From: Dichetophora obliterata
Taxonomy: Eukaryota; Arthropoda; Insecta; Diptera; Sciomyzidae
Direction: 5' to 3'
Assembly: GCA_963920525.1 (NCBI GenBank)
Contig: OY986440.1
Location: 992,001 to 1,056,000, forward strand
Length of the DNA stretch: 64,000 nucleotides
Shown piece by piece: positions 1 to 10,380 of this stretch. Within the stretch, counting starts at the first letter, position 1. Each line of letters starts with the position of its first letter. Both the position numbers and the translations under genes were made by a program. The notes beneath the pieces are model-generated. The model was not told the origin of the DNA. It searched no databases and saw only the letters and a program-made list of their open reading frames with translations.

Positions 1-364
1 ATTGACTTTTTACTCAAAAAATGACTCAAAAATTGTTGTTGTTGTAAAAACGAAATCAATTAAAAATTGCACATCTGGCTACCTTTCATATGACATAGCA
101 TTTACTTGCAAAAATTCTTCCAGCTAAGCGCAAAAATTATTTTACTGTTTTTGTCATCAAAACAACAAGGGTACCCCCTTTGATTTTTTTCGCGAAATTT
201 ATTTTTTCCAAAATGTTGTTTTTATATTTTTTACAAAAAATTCAAGTCTCAAAAATAATTTATGTGAAAAAATTAACCCAATATCTCTTTCCAATCAAAA
301 GTTATGGCTAAAAATCTATTTTTTCATACAACTGACTATCTATAGTAATAAAACTCATTTTCTG

Positions 365-384
365 TTTGTTTGTTTGTTTGTTTG
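365..384. repeat. (TTTG)5 microsatellite of the array A unit
   Basis: Five perfect TTTG repeats, the first of one tract per canonical array A unit (next at 1224-1243). The tract is absent from the 884-bp variants. It follows CTATAGTAATAAAACTC and precedes GGCCTTTATACAAATC. Its length is constant in the copies I compared, which fits homogenisation of the whole unit rather than independent slippage. Confidence 0.9.
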
Positions 385-1993
385 GCCTTTATACAAATCT
401 AAACGGCTCAATGGATTTCTCTCAAACTAGGTATACATATTAAGTACATCCCAACTTAAAATGTTACATACTTAGTTTTTGCCACGCCCCCTCTGAAATT
501 TTTCAACTAACGGTAATTTCGTTATTATAAAACTTTTTAGTATCGGAGATTTTTTTGTATTTAATTTTAAAAAATTTTTGTTATTTTGACATCAAAAACA
601 TTCACATATCTTCAAAATTGGAGAAATTTTCAGTATAACGACTTTTTCATAAAACATCGTTGCCTAAGAACGAGAAAAAAACGACATGAAAATCAAAGTT
701 TGGTCTTTCGATGCAAATATCTCCGCTGTCCATTAATATATTTCATTCAAATTTTTTTTGTTCAAAAGTTCAATAAAATCACTTCACAAAAATAGGTTGA
801 ACTATACCGTTAAGTCAGTGTATATATGTTTCATGATTATGTCAAAAAAGGTCCAAAATATTGACTTTTTACTCAAAAAATGACTCAAAAATTGTTGTTG
901 TTGTAAAAACGAAATCAATTAAAAATTGCACATCTGGCTACCTTTCATATGACATAGCATTTACTTGCAAAAATTCTTCCAGCTAAGCGCAAAAATTATT
1001 TTACTGTTTTTGTCATCAAAACAACAAGGGTACCCCCTTTGATTTTTTTCGCGAAATTTATTTTTTCCAAAATGTTGTTTTTATATTTTTTACAAAAAAT
1101 TCAAGTCTCAAAAATAATTTATGTGAAAAAATTAACCCAATATCTCTTTCCAATCAAAAGTTATGGCTAAAAATCTATTTTTTCATACAACTGACTATCT
1201 ATAGTAATAAAACTCATTTTCTGTTTGTTTGTTTGTTTGTTTGGCCTTTATACAAATCTAAACGGCTCAATGGATTTCTCTCAAACTAGGTATACATATT
1301 AAGTACATCCCAACTTAAAATGTTACATACTTAGTTTTTGCCACGCCCCCTCTGAAATTTTTCAACTAACGGTAATTTCGTTATTATAAAACTTTTTAGT
1401 ATCGGAGATTTTTTTGTATTTAATTTTAAAAAATTTTTGTTATTCTGACATCAAAAACATTCACATATCTTCAAAATTGGAGAAATTTTCAGTATAACGA
1501 CTTTTTCATAAAACATCGTTGCCTAAGAACGAGAAAAAAACGACATGAAAATCAAAGTTTGGTCTTTCGATGCAAATATCTCCGCTGTCCATTAATATAT
1601 TTCATTCAAATTTTTTTTGTTCAAAAGTTCAATAAAATCACTTCACAAAAATAGGTTGAACTGTACCGTTAAGTCAGTGTATATATGTTTCATGATTATG
1701 TCAAAAAAGGTCCAAAATATTGACTTTTTACTCAAAAAATGACTCAAAAATTGTTGTTGTTGTAAAAACGAAATCAATTAAAAATTGCACATCTGGCTAT
1801 TTTTCATATGACATAGCATTTACTTGCAAAAATTCTTCCAGCTAAGCGCAAAAATTATTTTACTGTTTTTGTCATCAAAACAACAAGGGTACCCCCTTTG
1901 ATTTTTTTCGCGAAATTTATTTTTTCCAAAATGTTGTTTTTATATTTTTTACAAAAAAGTCAAGTCTCAAAAATAATTTATGTGAAAAAATTA

Positions 1994-2180
1994 ATGGCTA
2001 AAAATCTATTTTTCATACCAGACTATTAATAAAACTTAGTTTTGTGTTAAAATTCTCTATATAGTTTGAACGTCCCCATATATCTCTAAGAATGCAGTTG
2101 TGTGTCTAAAGTAATTACGAACATTTTGGATTATACAAAATTTTCTTTATAGTGATCATCTACTTATATTCATCTACTTA
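1994..2180. repeat. Alternative segment of an 884-bp array A unit, copy 1
   Basis: This segment replaces the canonical CCCAATATCTC...(TTTG)5...CTAGGTATAC stretch. It begins ATGGCTAAAAATC directly after GAAAAAATTA and rejoins the canonical unit at TATTAAGTACATCCC. The left part is a diverged relative of the canonical segment (both have ATGGCTAAAAATCTATTTTT and TAATAAAACT), while the rest is unrelated. It ends in a perfect 14-bp tandem duplication, CATCTACTTATATT, at 2157-2184. The unit also has GTCAAG where most copies have TTCAAG, just upstream. Confidence 0.9.
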
Positions 2181-4911
2181 TATTAAGTACATCCCAACTT
2201 AAAATGTTACATACTTAGTTTTTGCCACGCCCCCTCTGAAATTTTTCAACTAACGGTAATTTCGTTATTATAAAACTTTTTACTATCGGAGATTTTTTTG
2301 TATTTAATTTTAAAAAATTTTTGTTATTTTGACATCAAAAACATTCACATATCTTCAAAATTGGAGAAATTTTCAGTATAACGACTTTTTCATAAAACAT
2401 CGTTGCCTAAGAACAAGAAAAAAACGACATGAAAATCAAAGTTTGGTCTTTCGATGCAAATATCTCCGCTGTCCATTAATATATTTCATTCAAATTTTTT
2501 TGTTCAAAAGTTCAATAAAATCACTTCACAAAAATAGGTTGAACTGTACCGTTAAGTCAGTGTATATATGTTTCATGATTATGTCAAAAAAGGTCCAAAA
2601 TATTGACTTTTTACTCAAAAAATGACTCAAAAATTGTTGTTGTTGTAAAAACGAAATCAATTAAAAATTGCACATCTGGCTACCTTTCATATGACATAGC
2701 ATTTACTTGCAAAAATTCTTCCAGCTAAGCGCAAAAATTATTTTACTGTTTTTGTCATCAAAACAACAAGGGTACCCCCTTTGATTTTTTTCGCGAAATT
2801 TATTTTTTCCAAAATGTTGTTTTTATATTTTTTACAAAAAATTCAAGTCTCAAAAATAATTTATGTGAAAAAATTAACCCAATATCTCTTTCCAATCAAA
2901 AGTTATGGCTAAAAATCTATTTTTTCATACAACTGACTATCTATAGTAAGTAATAAAACACATTTTCTGTTTGTTTGTTTGTTTGTTTGGCCTTTATACA
3001 AATCTAAACGGCTCAATGGATTTCTCTCAAACTAGGTATACATATTAAGTACATCCCAACTTAAAATGTTACATACTTAGTTTTTGCCACGCCCCCTCTG
3101 AAATTTTTCAACTAACGGTAATTTCGTTATTATAAAACTTTTTACCATCGGAGATTTTTTTGTATTTAATTTTAAAAAATTTTTGTTATTTTGACATCAA
3201 AAACATTCACATATCTTCAAAATTGGAGAAATTTTCAGTATAACGACTTTTTCATAAAACATCGTTGCCTAAGAACGAGAAAAAAACGACATGAAAATCA
3301 AAGTTTGGTCTTTCGATGCAAATATCTCCGCTGTCCATTAATATATTTCATTCAAATTTTTTTTGTTCAAAAGTTCAATAAAATCACTTCACAAAAATAG
3401 GTTGAACTGTACCGTTAAGTCAGTGTATATATGTTTCATGATTATGTCAAAAAAGGTCCAAAATATTGACTTTTTACTCAAAAAATGACTCAAAAATTGT
3501 TGTTGTTGTAAAAACGAAATCAATTAAAAATTGCACATCTGGCTACCTTTCATATGACATAGCATTTACTTGCAAAAATTCTTCCAGCTAAGCGCAAAAA
3601 TTATTTTATTGTTTTTGTCATCAAAACAACGAGGGTACCCCCTTTGATTTTTTTCGCGAAATTTATTTTTTCCAAAATGTTGTTTTTATATTTTTTACAA
3701 AAAATTCAAGTCTCAAAAATAATTTATGTGAAAAAATTAACCCAATATCTCTTTCCAATCAAAAGTTATGGCTAAAAATCTATTTTTTCATACAACTGAC
3801 TATCTATAGTAATAAAACTCATTTTCTGTTTGTTTGTTTGTTTGTTTGGCCTTTATACAAATCTAAACGGCTCAATGGATTTCTCTCAAACTAGGTATAC
3901 ATATTAAGTACATCCCAACTTAAAATGTTACATACTTAGTTTTTGCCACGCCCCCTCTGAAATTTTTCAACTAACGGTAATTTCGTTATTATAAAACTTT
4001 TTACTATCGGAGATTTTTTTGTATTTAATTTTAAAAAATTTTTGTTATTTTGACATCAAAAACATTCACATATCTTCAAAATTGGAGAAATTTTCAGTAT
4101 AACGACTTTTTCATAAAACATCGTTGCCTAAGAACGAGAAAAAACGACATGAAAATCAAAGTTTGGTCTTTCGATGCAAATATCTCCGCTGTCCATTAAT
4201 ATATTTCATTCAAATTTTTTTTGTTCAAAAGTTCAATAAAATCACTTCACAAAAATAGGTTGAACTATACCGTTAAGTCAGTGTATATATGTTTCATGAT
4301 TATGTCAAAAAAGGTCCAAAATATTGACTTTTTACTCAAAAAATGACTCAAAAATTGTTGTTGTTGTAACAACGAAATCAATTAAAAATTGCACATCTGG
4401 CTACCTTTCATATGACATAGCATTTACTTGCAAAAATTCTTCCAGCTAAGCGCAAAAATTATTTTACTGTTTTTGTCATCAAAACAACAAGGGTACCCCC
4501 TTTGATTTTTTTCGCGAAATTTATTTTTTCCAAAATGTTGTTTTTATATTTTTTACAAAAAATTCAAGTCTCAAAAATAATTTATGTGAAAAAATTAACC
4601 CAATATCTCTTTCCAATCAAAAGTTATGGCTAAAAATCTATTTTTTCATACAACTGACTATCTATAGTAAGTAATAAAACTCATTTTCTGTTTGTTTGTT
4701 TGTTTGTTTGGCCTTTATACAAATCTAAACGGCTCAATGGATTTCTCTCAAACTAGGTATACATATTAAGTACATCCCAACTTAAAATGTTACATACTTA
4801 GTTTTTGCCACGCCCCCTCTGAAATTTTTCAACTAACGGTAATTTCGTTATTATAAAACTTTTTACCATCGGAGATTTTTTTGTATTTAATTTTAAAAAA
4901 TTTTTGTTATT

Positions 4912-7900
4912 TTGACATCAAAAACATTCACATATCTTCAAAATTGGAGAAATTTTCAGTATAACGACTTTTTCATAAAACATCGTTGCCTAAGAACGAG
5001 AAAAAAACGACATGAAAATCAAAGTTTGGTCTTTCGATGCAAATATCTCCGCTGTCCATTAATATATTTCATTCAAATTTTTTTTGTTCAAAAGTTCAAT
5101 AAAATCACTTCACAAAAATAGGTTGAACTGTACCGTTAAGTCAGTGTATATATGTTTCATGATTATGTCAAAAAAGGTCCAAAATATTGACTTTTTACTC
5201 AAAAAATGACTCACAAATTGTTGTTGTTGTAAAAACGAAATCAATTAAAAATTGCACATCTGGCTACCTTTCATATGACATAGCATTTACTTGCAAAAAT
5301 TCTTCCAGCTAAGCGCAAAAATTATTTTACTGTTTTTGTCATCAAAACAACAAGGGTACCCCCTTTGATTTTTTTCGCGAAATTTATTTTTTCCAAAATG
5401 TTGTTTTTATATTTTTTACAAAAAATTCAAGTCTCAAAAATAATTTATGTGAAAAAATTAACCCAATATCTCTTTCCAATCAAAAGTTATGGCTAAAAAT
5501 CTATTTTTTCATACAACTGACTATCTATAGTAAGTAATAAAACTCATTTTCTGTTTGTTTGTTTGTTTGTTTGGCCTTTATACAAATCTAAACGGCTCAA
5601 TGGATTTCTCTCAAACTAGGTATACATATTAAGTACATCCCAACTTAAAATGTTACATACTTAGTTTTTGCCACGCCCCCTCTGAAATTTTTCAACTAAC
5701 GGTAATTTCGTTATTATAAAACTTTTTACCATCGGAGATTTTTTTGTATTTAATTTTAAAAAATTTTTGTTATTTTGACATCAAAAACATTCACATATCT
5801 TCAAAATTGGAGAAATTTTCAGTATAACGACTTTTTCATAAAACATCGTTGCCTAAGAACGAGAAAAAAACGACATGAAAATCAAAGTTTGGTCTTTCGA
5901 TGCAAATATCTCCGCTGTCCATTAATATATTTCATTCAAATTTTTTTTGTTCAAAAGTTCAATAAAATCACTTCACAAAAATAGGTTGAACTATACCGTT
6001 AAGTCAGTGTATATATGTTTCATGATTATGTCAAAAAAGGTCCAAAATATTGACTTTTTACTCAAAAAATGACTCAAAAATTGTTGTTGTTGTAAAAACG
6101 AAATCAATTAAAAATTGCACATCTGGCTACCTTTCATATGACATAGCATTTACTTGCAAAAATTCTTCCAGCTAAGCGCAAAAATTATTTTACTGTTTTT
6201 GTCATCAAAACAACAAGGGTACCCCCTTTGATTTTTTTCGCGAAATTTATTTTTTCCAAAATGTTGTTTTTATATTTTTTACAAAAAATTCAAGTCTCAA
6301 AAATAATTTATGTGAAAAAATTAACCCAATATCTCTTTCCAATCAAAAGTTATGGCTAAAAATCTATTTTTTCATACAACTGACTATCTATAGTAAGTAA
6401 TAAAACTCATTTTCTGTTTGTTTGTTTGTTTGTTTGGCCTTTATACAAATCTAAACGGCTCAATGGATTTCTCTCAAACTAGGTATACATATTAAGTACA
6501 TCCCAACTTAAAATGTTACATACTTAGTTTTTGCCACGCCCCCTCTGAAATTTTTCAACTAACGGTAATTTCGTTATTATAAAACTTTTTACCATCGGAG
6601 ATTTTTTTGTATTTAATTTTAAAAAATTTTTGTTATTTTGACATCAAAAACATTCACATATCTTCAAAATTGGAGAAATTTTCAGTATAACGACTTTTTC
6701 ATAAAACATCGTTGCCTAAGAACGAGAAAAAAACGACATGAAAATCAAAGTTTGGTCTTTCGATGCAAATATCTCCGCTGTCCATTAATATATTTCATTC
6801 AAATTTTTTTTGTTCAAAAGTTCAATAAAATCACTTCACAAAAATAGGTTGAACTGTACCGTTAAGTCAGTGTATATATGTTTCATGATTATGTCAAAAA
6901 AGGTCCAAAATATTGACTTTTTACTCAAAAAATGACTCACAAATTGTTGTTGTTGTAAAAACGAAATCAATTAAAAATTGCACATCTGGCTACCTTTCAT
7001 ATGACATAGCATTTACTTGCAAAAATTCTTCCAGCTAAGCGCAAAAATTATTTTACTGTTTTTGTCATCAAAACAACAAGGGTACCCCCTTTGATTTTTT
7101 TCGCGAAATTTATTTTTTCCAAAATGTTGTTTTTATATTTTTTACAAAAAATTCAAGTCTCAAAAATAATTTATGTGAAAAAATTAACCCAATATCTCTT
7201 TCCAATCAAAAGTTATGGCTAAAAATCTATTTTTTCATACAACTGACTATCTATAGTAAGTAATAAAACTCATTTTCTGTTTGTTTGTTTGTTTGTTTGG
7301 CCTTTATACAAATCTAAACGGCTCAATGGATTTCTCTCAAACTAGGTATACATATTAAGTACATCCCAACTTAAAATGTTACATACTTAGTTTTTGCCAC
7401 GCCCCCTCTGAAATTTTTCAACTAACGGTAATTTCGTTATTATAAAACTTTTTACCATCGGAGATTTTTTTGTATTTAATTTTAAAAAATTTTTGTTATT
7501 TTGACATCAAAAACATTCACATATCTTCAAAATTGGAGAAATTTTCAGTATAACGACTTTTTCATAAAACATCGTTGCCTAAGAACGAGAAAAAAACGAC
7601 ATGAAAATCAAAGTTTGGTCTTTCGATGCAAATATCTCCGCTGTCCATTAATATATTTCATTCAAATTTTTTTTGTTCAAAAGTTCAATAAAATCACTTC
7701 ACAAAAATAGGTTGAACTATACCGTTAAGTCAGTGTATATATGTTTCATGATTATGTCAAAAAAGGTCCAAAATATTGACTTTTTACTCAAAAAATGACT
7801 CAAAAATTGTTGTTGTTGTAAAAACGAAATCAATTAAAAATTGCACATCTGGCTACCTTTCATATGACATAGCATTTACTTGCAAAAATTCTTCCAGCTA

Positions 7901-8359
7901 AGCGCAAAAATTATTTTACTGTTTTTGTCATCAAAACAACAAGGGTACCCCCTTTGATTTTTTTCGCGAAATTTATTTTTTCCAAAATGTTGTTTTTATA
8001 TTTTTTACAAAAAATTCAAGTCTCAAAAATAATTTATGTGAAAAAATTAACCCAATATCTCTTTCCAATCAAAAGTTATGGCTAAAAATCTATTTTTTCA
8101 TACAACTGACTATCTATAGTAATAAAACTCATTTTCTGTTTGTTTGTTTGTTTGTTTGGCCTTTATACAAATCTAAACGGCTCAATGGATTTCTCTCAAA
8201 CTAGGTATACATATTAAGTACATCCCAACTTAAAATGTTACATACTTAGTTTTTGCCACGCCCCCTCTGAAATTTTTCAACTAACGGTAATTTCGTTATT
8301 ATAAAACTTTTTAGTATCGGAGATTTTTTTGTATTTAATTTTAAAAAATTTTTGTTATT
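4912..8359. repeat. Two-unit higher-order repeat inside array A
   Basis: Linked single-base variants alternate between adjacent units. Units at 4912 and 6638 have GAACTGTACC followed by GACTCACAAATTG. Units at 5775 and 7501 have GAACTATACC followed by GACTCAAAAATTG. This gives dimers of 1726 bp (4912-6637) and about 1722 bp (6638-8359, shorter because the last unit lacks the GTAA duplication). The inference is that amplification here used two units at a time. Only two dimers are visible, so shared descent by one duplication is the simplest reading. Confidence 0.7.
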
Positions 8360-8908
8360 TTGACATCAAAAACATTCACATATCTTCAAAATTGGAGAAA
8401 TTTTCAGTATAACGACTTTTTCATAAAACATCGTTGCCTAAGAACGAGAAAAAAACGACATGAAAATCAAAGTTTGGTCTTTCGATGCAAATATCTCCGC
8501 TGTCCATTAATATATTTCATTCAAATTTTTTTTGTTCAAAAGTTCAATAAAATCACTTCACAAAAATAGGTTGAACTGTACCGTTAAGTCAGTGTATATA
8601 TGTTTCATGATTATGTCAAAAAAGGTCCAAAATATTGACTTTTTACTCAAAAAATGACTCAAAAATTGTTGTTGTTGTAAAAACGAAATCAATTAAAAAT
8701 TGCACATCTGGCTACCTTTCATATGACATAGCATTTACTTGCAAAAATTCTTCCAGCTAAGCGCAAAAATTATTTTACTGTTTTTGTCATCAAAACAACA
8801 AGGGTACCCCCTTTGATTTTTTTCGCGAAATTTATTTTTTCCAAAATGTTGTTTTTATATTTTTTACAAAAAAGTCAAGTCTCAAAAATAATTTATGTGA
8901 AAAAATTA

Positions 8909-9098
8909 ATGGCTAAAAATCTATTTTTCATACCAGACTATTAATAAAACTTAGTTTTGTGTTAAAATTCTCTATATAGTTTGAACGTCCCCATATATCT
9001 CTAAGAATGCAGTTGTGTGTCTAAAGTAATTACGAACATTTTGGATTATACAAAATTTTCTTTATAGTGATCATCTACTTATATTCATCTACTTATAT
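8909..9098. repeat. Alternative segment of an 884-bp array A unit, copy 2
   Basis: This appears identical to the segment at 1994-2180, including the 14-bp tandem duplication of CATCTACTTATATT and the upstream GTCAAG variant. The phase marks 2329 and 9244 that follow the two copies are 6915 bp apart (eight units). In both places the unit just before is the 859-bp type with TTTAGTATCGG (TTTACTATCGG after the first copy's segment), so the two variants probably moved as part of a larger block. Confidence 0.9.
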
Positions 9099-9853
9099 TA
9101 AGTACATCCCAACTTAAAATGTTACATACTTAGTTTTTGCCACGCCCCCTCTGAAATTTTTCAACTAACGGTAATTTCGTTATTATAAAACTTTTTAGTA
9201 TCGGAGATTTTTTTGTATTTAATTTTAAAAAATTTTTGTTATTTTGACATCAAAAACATTCACATATCTTCAAAATTGGAGAAATTTTCAGTATAACGAC
9301 TTTTTCATAAAACATCGTTGCCTAAGAACGAGAAAAAAACGACATGAAAATCAAAGTTTGGTCTTTCGATGCAAATATCTCCGCTGTCCATTAATATATT
9401 TCATTCAAATTTTTTTTGTTCAAAAGTTCAATAAAATCACTTCACAAAAATAGGTTGAACTGTACCGTTAAGTCAGTGTATATATGTTTCATGATTATGT
9501 CAAAAAAGGTCCAAAATATTGACTTTTTACTCAAAAAATGACTCAAAAATTGTTGTTGTTGTAAAAACGAAATCAATTAAAAATTGCACATCTGGCTACC
9601 TTTCATATGACATAGCATTTACTTGCAAAAATTCTTCCAGCTAAGCGCAAAAATTATTTTACTGTTTTTGTCATCAAAACAACAAGGGTACCCCCTTTGA
9701 TTTTTTTCGCGAAATTTATTTTTTCCAAAATGTTGTTTTTATATTTTTACAAAAAATTCAAGTCTCAAAAATAATTTATGTGAAAAAATTAACCCAATAT
9801 CTCTTTCCAATCAAAAGTTATGGCTAAAAATCTATTTTTTCATACAACTGACT

Positions 9854-9861
9854 ATCTATAG
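9854..9861. repeat. Left target-site duplication, ATCTATAG
   Basis: An 8-bp direct repeat abuts the TAGCG terminus of the transposon and recurs immediately after its CGCTA terminus at 12443-12450. The uninterrupted array A unit has a single ATCTATAG at this place (for example before AGTAATAAAACTC near 335-345), so the duplication is confirmed by the empty sites in neighbouring copies. Eight base pairs is the length typical of hAT elements. The sequence fits both nTnnnnAn and nnnTAnnn target preferences. Confidence 0.95.
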
Positions 9862-10321
9862 TAGCGTGGCCGTTAGTTGTATGGAGAATATTTTTTTTTT
9901 GATTTCTTATATTCTCTCCCCCCAAACCGGTTCAGTTTTATGTAAAAAAAAATACAAAAAAGTTTCAAAGCGATAAGTTGTGTTTTAGGGGTGTCGCCCG
10001 CCCCTCAAAGTTGGCCTTCAAGCCCATTTATTCAAATATAATTTGTTGGTATAGAGTATCTTTTTAAAAAAACCATTTACAAGAATATGATATATGGCAA
10101 TATTTTAGCTCTTTTAGTCAAAAACATTAGCCTCAAAGAAAGTTTTTTGCTAAAATTAATATTTTAGAAAAAAATGAAGAAAATAACCAAAAAAATACCA
10201 AAAATTATATATATATCAAAATTATATTTATATGGAAATTATTTGTTCTAAGCATGTGCGGTAAAAGCTTATGTCTATTAAATTATTTCATACATGTACT
10301 ACGTATAGTCAAAATAAAACT
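9862..10321 (+). repeat. Left terminal inverted repeat (460 bp)
   Basis: This arm matches the reverse complement of 11995-12442 almost base for base, ending at CAAAATAAAACT. Differences I see: about 14 extra bases after GGCCGTTA (GTTGTATGGAGAAT region) in the left arm only; a G before ATTTCTTATATTC; TTCTAAGC versus TTTTAAGC; TTATTTG versus TTTTTTG; and one TA fewer in the TATATATAT run. It is very AT-rich except for GGGGTGTCGCCCGCCCC. Any promoter of the transposase must lie here, because only 59 bp separate the arm from the first in-frame ATG. The TATATATAT run near 10207 is a possible but unproven TATA element. Confidence 0.95.
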
Positions 10322-10380
10322 ATGCAAATATCGAAGATTTTGAACCTCCTGCCAAAAAATGTAGAGGTACAAAAATAATC

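Noticed and set aside
586..795. Recurring 69-codon plus-strand frame (98 codons in the copy at 2329) in array A units
   Set aside because: It starts at TTG, has no recognisable domain, is lost by single substitutions in some copies (CTG at 1445, a frameshift near 4140), and repeats only because the satellite does.
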